Shown here piece by piece: positions 25,688 to 34,200 of a stretch of DNA of 64,000 bases. A program made the position numbers and the translations under genes. Every line of letters starts with the position of its first letter. Positions within the stretch are counted from its first letter, which is position 1. The notes beneath the pieces are model-generated. The model searched no databases, had not been told where the DNA came from, and was given only the letters and a program-made list of their open reading frames with translations. The stretch covers positions 62,001-126,000 of the forward strand of contig JAVBRD010000002.1 in NCBI GenBank assembly GCA_031548365.1, read 5' to 3'. Origin of the DNA: JAVBRD01 sp031548365. Lineage in GTDB: Bacteria > Bacillota > Clostridia > Christensenellales > UBA1750.

Positions 25688-27088
25688 TTGGAAGAAAGGA
25701 CGCAGGAACCGCGCAGAAGGTCGGGCGGCGGCAGCGGGCCGATGATTGGCATGGCGAGGGCCATGATGGGCAGAAGCGAGCAGCAGCCGGAGTCACCCGA
25801 ACCGGAGCAGGAGCAGGAAAGCCCAACAGGTTCTCCCGAAGTGGGCGAGCGGGATCCGCTCTCCGCGGAAAACCGCGCGAAGGTAAATACCACCAAGAAA
25901 AAAAAAGCCAACCTGCTCACATTCAAAGAGCGTTACGCGGCGGTAAAGGGACTGAGGAAACAGCCCGGGCAGGAGAAGAAAAAACCGTGGTATAAAAAGC
26001 TGTTCGGCGGTGAGAAGCTCGAAGACGCCAAAGAACTCGCCGAGGCGGGCTTGGGCATTGGCTCGGAGGTCTACGATAAAATCTCCGACTTCGGGGATTT
26101 TGCAGGACCGGTCGGTTCGGCTCTTGATTGCATCAAGAATGTGATCAGCGTCGTCAAGGATCTGGTCGATATCGCGCGCGGCAAGGAGTCAGGCAAGGAC
26201 AAAGCGCCCGAACTCATAGAGAACACCATCGGCGCGCTCAAAAGCTCACTTGACACCGCGGGCGGCGTTTTGGAGCTAATTGGCCCGGCTGTGGGGCCGA
26301 TACCGATTGTCGGCGCGATCCTCGGAGGCATCTGCGAGTGCATGACGATTGGCAAAGGCGTGATCAAGGTCGTCAGGAACGCCTCTCGCGTAAAGGATTT
26401 AAACAAAGAACGCGGCACCTTGATGGATAAACACCAAACCTTTAAAAACAATTACAAGAAAAAGGGATTCTTCGGAAACCAGAAGACTGACAAGAAGAAA
26501 TTCGCCGAGGATGTCAAGAAGGGGACTGTGTTCAAGGGATCCGAGGACAAGGACGCCAAGAAAGTCTGGCGATTGAACGAGTACAAGCGCACGATGGGCA
26601 ACCGCATCCGCGACGGCATACTGTCGGCGGCCGAGGGCGTCATTGGTATTGGATCGACCATCGCCGGTCTCTTTCCCGGGCCGGGCTCAGCGGTCGCTGC
26701 GGCGCTCAGCGCGCTTAAGACCGTGTCAAAAGTAGGCCGCAAAGCGTTTCGATGGGGCAAGCAAAAGATGCGCGATAAAGCCGCCGAAAAAAAGAAACAG
26801 GGTAAGGAGCCGGGCGGCATCTATAAACTGTTCAACGCCGAACGCTCAACAGAAGGCAAGAAGACAATGCGCACGCAGATGGCGGAACAGCTGCTTGATT
26901 CCATGGAAGGCCTGCCCTCGCTTGATATACTCAAAGACGCGGAAGTGGATCCGACGCTGCAAGCCTATGAATCGGTCCACAACGAGTTCAGGTTCGCCAA
27001 CGCCAGCTTAAAGGCGCTCACCGCGTGCGAAAACAGGGACGAGGTGATTGAACTGCTGGTTTCCAAGATGGCGGCTTCCTCCGAGTGA
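25688..27088 (+). CDS. unknown protein with amphipathic Gly/Ala-rich hairpins, candidate effector or membrane-inserting CIS protein
   Basis: TTG 25688 lies behind GGAGGAG. The 466-residue protein starts with a charged, disordered tail (1-110). A soluble-looking region alternates with two hydrophobic, glycine-rich segments at about 190-225 (LELIGPAVGPIPIVGAILGG) and 315-345 (IGIGSTIAGLFPGPGSA). Such paired hydrophobic hairpins within a Lys-rich protein resemble pore-forming or membrane-inserting toxins, yet no named domain is clear. There is no signal peptide. Its position between the ATPase and the sheath genes suggests a cargo or a membrane-docking component. It could equally be an unusual tape-measure or tail-lumen protein. 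Confidence 0.65.
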   Translation: MEERTQEPRRRSGGGSGPMIGMARAMMGRSEQQPESPEPEQEQESPTGSPEVGERDPLSAENRAKVNTTKKKKANLLTFKERYAAVKGLRKQPGQEKKKPWYKKLFGGEKLEDAKELAEAGLGIGSEVYDKISDFGDFAGPVGSALDCIKNVISVVKDLVDIARGKESGKDKAPELIENTIGALKSSLDTAGGVLELIGPAVGPIPIVGAILGGICECMTIGKGVIKVVRNASRVKDLNKERGTLMDKHQTFKNNYKKKGFFGNQKTDKKKFAEDVKKGTVFKGSEDKDAKKVWRLNEYKRTMGNRIRDGILSAAEGVIGIGSTIAGLFPGPGSAVAAALSALKTVSKVGRKAFRWGKQKMRDKAAEKKKQGKEPGGIYKLFNAERSTEGKKTMRTQMAEQLLDSMEGLPSLDILKDAEVDPTLQAYESVHNEFRFANASLKALTACENRDEVIELLVSKMAASSE

Positions 27089-27119
27089 CGCCCATAAACC
27101 AAGAAAGCAGGTGCTCCGC

Positions 27120-27647
27120 TTGACGGACAAAAACCGTATGCGTGACGACACAAACGAACTCAACGTGCTCAAGGGATACCTCAAAGACGCGGATATGGAA
27201 GCGCTTGTGCTTGAGCAGTCCAAGACGTTTGAGCTCCCCACGCTCGTCCAGCCTTTGCCCAACGACTCCAAGGATCGCGCGCGCGTGTTCACCATGAACT
27301 TCGTGCCTCTGGAAAAAGAAGACGTTGAGTACACGCGTTTTTTGCAGATCCACTGCGAGCTGCCATTCACCATGGCGGATGGACGCGAGATTGAGACGCT
27401 GCGCATACTCAACATGGTCAATCAGGTCATGGCCGTCGGCTCGTTTACGCTTCAGGGGGACAAGCTCAGCTACCGTTACGTGTTCGGATCGCCCATTGAC
27501 GCGGTACTCGACGAGGGCGTATTCATGGAAACCATGTTCATGATGGCGTTTATGCTTGATCTCGCGCAAGATCCGATTGAGTCTGTCGCGGCAGGGGAGG
27601 CGACGGCCGCTGACGCGTTCGTCGCGGTATCCCCGGACGAGGACTGA
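27120..27647 (+). CDS. YbjN-like small protein, possible chaperone
   Basis: The protein has 175 residues from TTG 27120 or 169 from ATG 27138; the frame extends upstream into the previous gene without a good start. The central pattern FLQIHCELPFTMADG, then LRILNMVNQVMAVGSFTLQ and YRYVFG, resembles the YbjN fold, which is structurally like type III secretion chaperones. No membrane segment is present. Placed directly before the sheath gene and after the putative cargo gene, it may be a chaperone for one of them. The family assignment comes from pattern recognition only. Confidence 0.6.
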   Translation: MTDKNRMRDDTNELNVLKGYLKDADMEALVLEQSKTFELPTLVQPLPNDSKDRARVFTMNFVPLEKEDVEYTRFLQIHCELPFTMADGREIETLRILNMVNQVMAVGSFTLQGDKLSYRYVFGSPIDAVLDEGVFMETMFMMAFMLDLAQDPIESVAAGEATAADAFVAVSPDED

Positions 27648-27796
27648 AGACGCTCAAGGGACGGGCGTATCACGCTCATATTCGCACGGCATATGTACGG
27701 TTCCCACGGCGGGGACAATCCCGCCGAGATCAATAAGCGACGAATCGAAAGGGGGCAGTCCGGTTACCGTGGTGGGACCCACGGAATCGGGGAAAC
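27648..27796 (+). promoter_or_regulatory. structured leader of the sheath gene
   Basis: The 149-base spacer contains two hairpins, GGCGGG/CCCGCC (about 27711-27728) and CCGTGG/CCACGG (about 27766-27783). The second lies within about 15 bases of the sheath start codon, and the Shine-Dalgarno match there (GGGG) is weak. Translational control is possible. Confidence 0.4.
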
Positions 27797-29506
27797 ATGG
27801 CTGAGTACTTGTCACCAGGCGTCTATGTGGAAGAGTTTGAGTCGGGCGGACGGCCGATGGAGGGCGTCTCGACCAGCACGGCAGGCTTTATCGGGCTTGC
27901 CGAGCGCGGACCCGCTGAGGGCGTTCCTCAGCTCGTAACCAGTTTCGCGGACTTCAAACGCAAATACGGCGGATACCTTTCGGCTGCTGAGTTCGGCAAC
28001 TACCGTTTCCTCGCGTATGCGGTCGAGCACTTCTTCATCAACGGCGGAGCGCGCGCTTTTGTGATGCGCGTTGCCCCGACGACGTCTAAGAACGCCGTCG
28101 CGAAGGCCGCGCCGCTCACGTTCACTGCGCACAATCCGGGCATTTGGGGCGACAACATGCGCATCATCATCTCGCCCGCGAGCAAAGCGCGCACCCAGGT
28201 GTTCGAGATTTTGGACGGAACGAGCAAGCGCTATCGTGTCAAAAATTCAGCGGGCTTCAACGCGGGCGACGTCGTGACTTTCAATGTGGGCGCGGAGGTC
28301 AAGGCCGTTAACGTCATCACCAAGTCGCAGGACAACTTCCTTGAGTTTGCCACGGAGTTTGCAGAGGATGTCGTGGACAAAAACCTCGTGGCGAACAAGA
28401 CCATCTCCACCAGCGAGTTCAACGTCGAGGTCAAGTACGAGGACATGCTGGAGCTTTATGAGAATTGCTCCTTTAACATCGAAGCGCCGAGCTACGTTGT
28501 CTCCAAGATGTCCAAGTCCGATCTTGTCAAGGTTGAGTGCGCTCCTTACAGCGAGGCAAAGACGCCCTACAGCGCGTTGGCGGGGGATGCCGATGTGCTG
28601 AGTGTCGGCTTCACCGGCGGCTCCAACGGCAGCGTCGAGTCCATCAGCCCCGCCGACTTCATCGGCGCGGACAATGGGCCGGGCAAGCGCACTGGCATTC
28701 AGGCGTTCATCGACAACGACATGGTGTCCATCATGGCGGTTCCCGGCGTGACCGACCCCAACGTGCAGCTCACGCTGGTTGCGCACTGCGAGAACCTCGC
28801 GAGCCGTTTCGCGGTGCTTGATATCCCGCAGGACGTTAAAAAAGTGCAGGACGTCATCACCCATCGTGACATTTTCGATACGCAGTATGCCGCGCTCTAC
28901 CATCCATGGCTTGAGATCTTTGACCCTCTGGCCAAGAAGAACATCTGCATTCCGCCCTCCGGGTCCATCATCGGCATCTACGCGCGCAGCGATAACACGC
29001 GCGGCGTTCATAAAGCGCCCGCAAACGAAGTTATCCGCGCGTGCGTCGGCCTTGACTGTCAGTATAACAAAGGCGAACAGGACATTTTGAACCCCAAGGG
29101 CGTCAACTTGATCCGCGCGTTCCCGGGGCAGGGTATCCGCGTCTGGGGCGCGCGTACGGCCTCCAGCAACAGCCTCTGGCGCTATGTCAACGTCAGACGC
29201 TTGTTCATCTTCATTGAGGAGACGATCAAGGCCAACACGAACTGGGTGGTCTTTGAGCCGAACGACGAGATGCTTTGGGTGCGTGTCAAGCGGACGATCG
29301 AGGTTTTCCTCAACAACCAGTGGCGCTCCGGAGCGCTGGCCGGAAGTGCGGCGAGCGATGCGTTCTTTGTTGATGTGGGGCGCACGACCATGACCAACGA
29401 CGACATCGACAACGGCCGCCTGATCTGCGTCATCGGCATCGCGCCCGTCAAGCCCGCCGAGTTCGTGATCTTCCGGATCACGCAGAAGACGCAGACCGGT
29501 GAATAA
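27797..29506 (+). CDS. contractile tail sheath protein
   Basis: This 569-residue protein forms the contractile outer sheath. The start MAEYLSPGVYVEEFESGGRP and the following TSTAGFIGLAERGP are hallmarks of phage tail sheath proteins, including Afp2-4 and Pvc2-4. The C-terminal half has IRVWGARTASSN and VRRLFIFIEETI, then the interlocking C-terminal arm region FRITQKTQTGE. The length is typical for this family. Only one sheath gene is present, whereas many Afp-type clusters have two or three. It is followed after 31 bases by the tube gene, with which it is expected to assemble around the tube core. Confidence 0.95.
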   Translation: MAEYLSPGVYVEEFESGGRPMEGVSTSTAGFIGLAERGPAEGVPQLVTSFADFKRKYGGYLSAAEFGNYRFLAYAVEHFFINGGARAFVMRVAPTTSKNAVAKAAPLTFTAHNPGIWGDNMRIIISPASKARTQVFEILDGTSKRYRVKNSAGFNAGDVVTFNVGAEVKAVNVITKSQDNFLEFATEFAEDVVDKNLVANKTISTSEFNVEVKYEDMLELYENCSFNIEAPSYVVSKMSKSDLVKVECAPYSEAKTPYSALAGDADVLSVGFTGGSNGSVESISPADFIGADNGPGKRTGIQAFIDNDMVSIMAVPGVTDPNVQLTLVAHCENLASRFAVLDIPQDVKKVQDVITHRDIFDTQYAALYHPWLEIFDPLAKKNICIPPSGSIIGIYARSDNTRGVHKAPANEVIRACVGLDCQYNKGEQDILNPKGVNLIRAFPGQGIRVWGARTASSNSLWRYVNVRRLFIFIEETIKANTNWVVFEPNDEMLWVRVKRTIEVFLNNQWRSGALAGSAASDAFFVDVGRTTMTNDDIDNGRLICVIGIAPVKPAEFVIFRITQKTQTGE

Positions 29507-29537
29507 GCAGGCCATTTGCTGAAAGGAGTGCCAAAGG

Positions 29538-29963
29538 ATGAGTTTGTATCCATTGACCAAGTTCCGGTTCAGGCTTGAGGTTGACGGTCTGGAAGCCGGC
29601 ATGTTCTCGGAAGTCAGCGGCATCGACGCGGCGATTGACGTCGTCGAGTACCGCGAGGGCGACACGGTTCCGACGCCCCTCAAAGTTCCTGGGCTCAAGC
29701 GCTATGGCAATATCACCATGCGTTGGGGGCTCACAACCGGCATGGTTCTCTACGAGTGGCTTCAGGCGGGCGTCGAAGGCCCGGTCGACCGCAAGACGGT
29801 GACCGTGACGGTGCTCGACGAGGCGGGGGAAGCCGCGGCGTCCTGGCAGTTCGTCAACGCGTGGCCCTGCCGCTACACCGGTCCCGACTTCAACGCGACC
29901 GCGTCCGAAGTGGCCATTGAGGCGCTCGAACTCGCGCACGAGGGCACCACACGCGTATCCTAA
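29538..29963 (+). CDS. tail tube protein (gp19/Afp1-like)
   Basis: This 141-residue inner tube subunit starts at ATG 29538 behind AAAGGAG. The patterns YPLTKFRFRLEVDGLEAGMF, VSGIDAAIDVVEYREG and KVPGLKRYGNITMRWG are typical of T4 gp19-like tube proteins of contractile particles. It should stack as hexameric rings inside the sheath. A strong GC hairpin follows the gene, consistent with high mRNA abundance. Confidence 0.95.
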   Translation: MSLYPLTKFRFRLEVDGLEAGMFSEVSGIDAAIDVVEYREGDTVPTPLKVPGLKRYGNITMRWGLTTGMVLYEWLQAGVEGPVDRKTVTVTVLDEAGEAAASWQFVNAWPCRYTGPDFNATASEVAIEALELAHEGTTRVS

Positions 29964-29987
29964 AGTCATAAAGCATGGATTTATCAG

Positions 29988-30015
29988 CCGCGGCGGGCGT
30001 AACCGCCCGCCGCGG
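29988..30015 (+). other. perfect GC-rich hairpin after the tube gene
   Basis: CCGCGGCGGGCG (29988-29999) and CGCCCGCCGCGG (30004-30015) form a perfect 12-bp stem with loop TAAC. There is no T-run, so it is not an ordinary terminator. It likely stabilises the sheath-tube mRNA 3' end or partially limits downstream expression. Confidence 0.7.
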
Positions 30016-30035
30016 ATACACGGGGGAGAGGTAAC

Positions 30036-30407
30036 ATGGCGTTTCAAACAGAGTTTGGCTTTGTGCTTCCGCGCGGTTATGTCGACGAGGCGGGAACGCT
30101 GCACCGCGAGGGGACGATGCGCCTTGCGACCGCGGCGGACGAAATCCTCCCGCTGCGTGACCCGCGCGTACAGCAGAACAGCGGGTATCTATCCATCATC
30201 CTGCTGGCCAGGGTTATCGTCAAGCTCGGCGACCTTCGGGCCGTGGACACGCGCGTGATCGAGAAACTCTTCACCGCGGATCTCGCGTACCTTCAGGATT
30301 TTTACGAAAGAATCAACCAGATGGACATCCCCGCGTACGAGACCGTCTGCCCGCATTGCGGGGAGAAGATCGAGGTGCCTGTAGATTTTTTGTCACAAGG
30401 GCAATAA
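30036..30407 (+). CDS. tail assembly-type protein with zinc-ribbon-like C-terminus
   Basis: This 123-residue protein starts at ATG 30036 after GGGGGAGAGG. The pattern FVLPRGYVDEAGTLHREG, MRLATAADEI and PLRDPRVQ is the recurrent signature of a small protein that follows the tube gene in many contractile injection clusters and corresponds to phage tail assembly proteins. The C-terminal CPHCGEKIEV contributes only one CxxC pair, so zinc binding would require a second subunit or be absent. Its role is probably in tube or sheath assembly rather than in the mature particle. Confidence 0.75.
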   Translation: MAFQTEFGFVLPRGYVDEAGTLHREGTMRLATAADEILPLRDPRVQQNSGYLSIILLARVIVKLGDLRAVDTRVIEKLFTADLAYLQDFYERINQMDIPAYETVCPHCGEKIEVPVDFLSQGQ

Positions 30408-30418
30408 GCGTCTATCCG

Positions 30419-30586
30419 ATGGATCAGATCTATCAAGAGAGCGCTTTCATTGCCTACTACCTACACTGGCCTCATGAAGAGATCATGCGGCTTGAGCACC
30501 GGGAGCGCAGGCGGTTCTGCGCGGAAATCTCCAAGATCAACAACCAGCTCTCAGGCGCGGGCAAGGACATTTTCGCCGGGTTTTAG
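30419..30586 (+). CDS. small DUF6760-like CIS protein
   Basis: This 55-residue protein begins at ATG 30419; the frame is open upstream but overlaps the previous gene. YYLHWPHEEIMRLEHRERRR followed by EISKINNQL matches the short DUF6760-like proteins found at this position in contractile injection loci, just before the second tube-like gene. In phages, a two-part assembly chaperone sits at a comparable place, so joint action with the preceding gene is a reasonable inference. Its ribosome site is weak and it may depend on translational coupling. Confidence 0.7.
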   Translation: MDQIYQESAFIAYYLHWPHEEIMRLEHRERRRFCAEISKINNQLSGAGKDIFAGF

Positions 30587-30609
30587 CATGCGGAAAGGAC
30601 GGGTGAGGC

Positions 30610-31215
30610 ATGGGAGAGAGCAGACCGAACAGGAAGGACATGTCCTACCGCAGGAACCCGCTGCCCGTTTATCCGAAAGAAGAAGACCGAATGGACCTCT
30701 CCTACGTCAAGTCCCCTGACCCGCAGTACGAGTCCAAAGTCAAAATGGACGTAAACTACCACTTTTTCAGCACTGCGATTTTTCAGGTGCGGCTTGGCGA
30801 ACTCGAAGCGGGTTTCAAAAGCGTTCAGGGGCTGGAGTCATCCGTGGAGTACGACGTTTATCCAGAAGGCGGAGCCAATGAGTTTGTGCATGTTTTTGTC
30901 AGGCCCGCAAGCCAGCCGGGCAGGTTAATCTTTGAGCAAGGCGTGGGTCAAAAGGAGCTCTTCACGTTCTATCACGGTGAGATCGCTGTGGGTTATACGT
31001 TCGAGGAGATCGGTACGGTGACGCTTTTCTCCATGCAGGGCGAAGCCATGCGCAGCTACAGCTTTTTATACCCGACGGTTGTCAAGTGGGAGCTGTCACA
31101 GCTGGAAGGAAACGATTCGCAGATCCTGATCAGGAAACTGGAAGTTCTGCACAGGGGAATCGTTGAGGAGGTTCACGACAAGGATGTTCCGCGTTGGAAA
31201 CCGAAGCGTCGCTAG
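30610..31215 (+). CDS. second tail tube-fold protein (Afp5-like)
   Basis: This 201-residue protein from ATG 30610 has a charged extension of about 45 residues followed by a gp19-like fold: FFSTAIFQVRLGELEAGFKS, GLESSVEYDVYPEGGANEF and VKWELSQLEG. In Afp/Pvc particles a second tube protein of this kind starts the tube at the baseplate, and this gene sits where that one is expected. The N-terminal extension is longer than in the main tube protein. It overlaps the start of the next gene. Confidence 0.85.
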   Translation: MGESRPNRKDMSYRRNPLPVYPKEEDRMDLSYVKSPDPQYESKVKMDVNYHFFSTAIFQVRLGELEAGFKSVQGLESSVEYDVYPEGGANEFVHVFVRPASQPGRLIFEQGVGQKELFTFYHGEIAVGYTFEEIGTVTLFSMQGEAMRSYSFLYPTVVKWELSQLEGNDSQILIRKLEVLHRGIVEEVHDKDVPRWKPKRR

Positions 31216-34200
31216 GCGGAGAGTCATCCCGCGCTTGTCAGCCGCGGAACGGTTCGCCAGCCGGATCGCCGCGAGGCACGCGTTCCGGGACATGGACATC
31301 GCCCCGCTCACGCTCGACGTGCTGATGCCCACCGGGAAATCCGGTGATGAGGCGATGACGCTCAACCTTGAGCTACTCTTGCGGATCGCCCACGATTCCT
31401 CCGCCGCGCGATTGGACAGACGCGTCGCGCTCGCGACGGCGATGCGGGTGCGGCGGATGACCGAGCATGCAGGCCCGCCGCGGTCCGGCGCGGAGACACG
31501 CGCGCAAACGGGGTTCGCTTCTCGGGGGACAGGCACTGCCGGCAAAGAGGGATACGTTGCCCGCGATAAATCGGAAGTCGCGGGAAAGACGATACGCCGC
31601 GTATCGCCCGAGCCGGAAAAATCCGGCATGAAGGTGCTCGCGCTGCACGCCTCGGCTGCGGTCAGCGCCAAGCGCTTCAGCGCGCCGACGCGGGAGACAG
31701 GCGCTGAGCGAGTGTGGATGCAGCCTGTGATGGCCCTGCGCGGAACAACCGCCGCGCTGCCATACGCGGAAGAACGTGTGCATGCTCGGCGGATAGCCGC
31801 AAACGCTCCAAGGCGACCGTACACGCAGCTGGCGCTCGACGAAGCAGGCGAGGGCAGCTCGCCGAAGCTGCGCGGCGCTGGGGTCACGAGAGACGGCACG
31901 GTTGCCCGGCGGCTGCCGGATACCCTGATGATGAGCCGCCAGGCAGTGGGACTGAGCACACAAGGTACCCAAGCGCAAGCTGCGGAGCGGCATGAGACCG
32001 GTGCCGGGATTGGTTTTCGCACGACCGTGCGGGATACGGCCAGCGCGGCAACGCGCTCGGTCGCGCGCCGCAGCACTCGCGCGGACATCGCGCGCGTACG
32101 GAGTGCGTCGGGTTTGCTGCAAACGATGGACGGCATGCAGACAGCATATGGTCGAATGGAAACGCTGCACGCAATGGTTTCACTCAGAGGCGTACGCACG
32201 GGAAATCAAACCCTGCCGGGCGCAATGGCTCGCCAGCATGGCCGGGTCGCGCGGGAGATTCCGGCAGGGGCGCGTGCAACGGAACCGCAATGGGGTGCTG
32301 TACGGCGTCGTGCGGGTACACGCTTGCAGGGTGTGGTTGATATCGCAAACGCGGAAGGCAACGTTTTTTTCTCCGGCGAAAAAGGACAGGCCGATGTCAG
32401 GCGCGCGCGCGGCGCGGCGGATGATTCGCGCATGGCTGTTTCGGATATTTTTACCGGCATGCGAGGACTGATGGGCACCCGACGCGTGTGGGAAGCGGCG
32501 GATGTTCAACGCTCATTAACTGTGGTAAACACGGTCCGCGACGCCGCTCCACGGTTGGTTCCCACCTCGCAAGCGCGCGCAAATGCCCGAACAGCGCCAT
32601 TGCGTCATGTTCCCAGTGCACAAATGTGGGCTGGCGATCAGCCTTCGTTTGAACCCGCGAATGCCGCCGGTGTCGTCGTTCCGCGTTATGTGTTGAACTC
32701 GTTAAGACGAGTCAACGCCCGCGCAGAGGATTTGCGCCTTGCGCCCGGCGCACCAAGACGTAGAGATGACCAACGCGCATACAGTGCCGCGGACGCAGTC
32801 GGCGTCGTTGCTTCGCGTTTTGTGTTGAACTCGCAAAAACGGGTCAACGCCCGCGCAGAGGATTTGCGCCTTGCGCCCGGCGCACCAAGACGTAGAGATG
32901 GCCAACGCGCATTGAGTGCCGCGGACGCAGCCGGTGTCGCTGCTTCGCGTTTTGTGCCCGGCGCGCGGTGGCGTGCCAATGTCCGCGCAGAGACTTCGCT
33001 TCTCGCGACCGATGCCCTGGGGCAAGCCCATACCCAGCGTGCGCTGGATATCGCTGACGGCAACCGTTCGGATGCTTTTCGAATGATCCCAAGCTCACAA
33101 AGACGGGCCGTCATCGGCACGAATACCTCGCCATTCGTGCCCAGCATACAAAGGCGAGCCAGTGCCCAGCGAACGCAGGATGCGTCGGACGCTGCTCGCG
33201 AAGTTGCATCACGACCCGCTTCCAGCATGCAAATGCAGGTTCGCACCCGGCTCGCGCGGGAAACGGCGGATGCTGCCCGAACGGTTATCTCGCGTCAAAC
33301 ACCCGGCGCTCCAAGGCCGACGGATGCACGAAACGCGCAAGGCTCGGCAGCAGACGCGCGCACGCCGGATTACCGGAATGCGGCAACTTCGCAAACGCAG
33401 TATGGCGTCCGGCGCGAGCGTGATGCTGCAGACGCCCGTGCCGTTGGTTCGCATCACGCGCCGAATGCGGAAACGGGGGCGGTCGGCCGCGCGCAAAACG
33501 CGGCGGAAGACGTCCGCGTCGGATCGCGTCGGGTGCCTAGCGCGCAAATACCGGCCAACGGCCGCGCGCAAAGACCGCAGGACGCGTTTGCAGCCAACCC
33601 GGCGGTGGACAAGCCCGTAGCCGCGCGTCGTACGCTTGACTTGGCGGAAGCTCAACATCGGGAAACCGCGCCAAATCCCCTGAACGGGAGATATCGCGCG
33701 GACATGCGCTTGCGGACGGGGCATGCGGCGGATGCGGCGCGTAAAGCAGGGGATCGCTCGCCAAGCGCGCCCGTCGGAAGTCCGCAAGCCAGCGCCGAGG
33801 GGACGCGCGCTCCGGAATCGCGGGGCAATCTGCGCTCAGCGCTCGAAGCGGGCGGCGTTCGCTCCATTCAGAACCAGGGAATGCCAGTGGACATCAGGCA
33901 TCCGGAGCGCGCGGCGCAGGAAGTCCGTTCGGCCGTTCGGTCGGGTTCCCCCAGCGTGAACTGGCGCGCGGGTCTCCGGACCATATCCGGCAGCGTGGGC
34001 GGCCAAGCGTCCAGAGCGGCTTCTGCTGCATGGACCGATGAACGGTCCGATTCCGCGGTTGAGTCCGGGATTGCTCCGTACCCGGTGCGTCGAGCGAGTA
34101 CGCGCGGGATAGCGTCTTTGCCGGGGGTTATCCCGCAAAGTCGGAGAGCTGTGATGCAAAACCTGGCGGCAAATGCTGGAGGATCCGCCGCACCGGGAGA

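Noticed and set aside
28247..29698. Long - strand open frame of 483 codons opposite the sheath gene
   Set aside because: It is the antisense shadow of a GC-rich coding gene, with no recognisable product.
31096..32199. - strand open frame opposite the disordered protein
   Set aside because: Arg-rich low-complexity sequence in high-GC DNA leaves several frames open. The + strand frame has sensible N- and C-terminal segments and fits the gene order.
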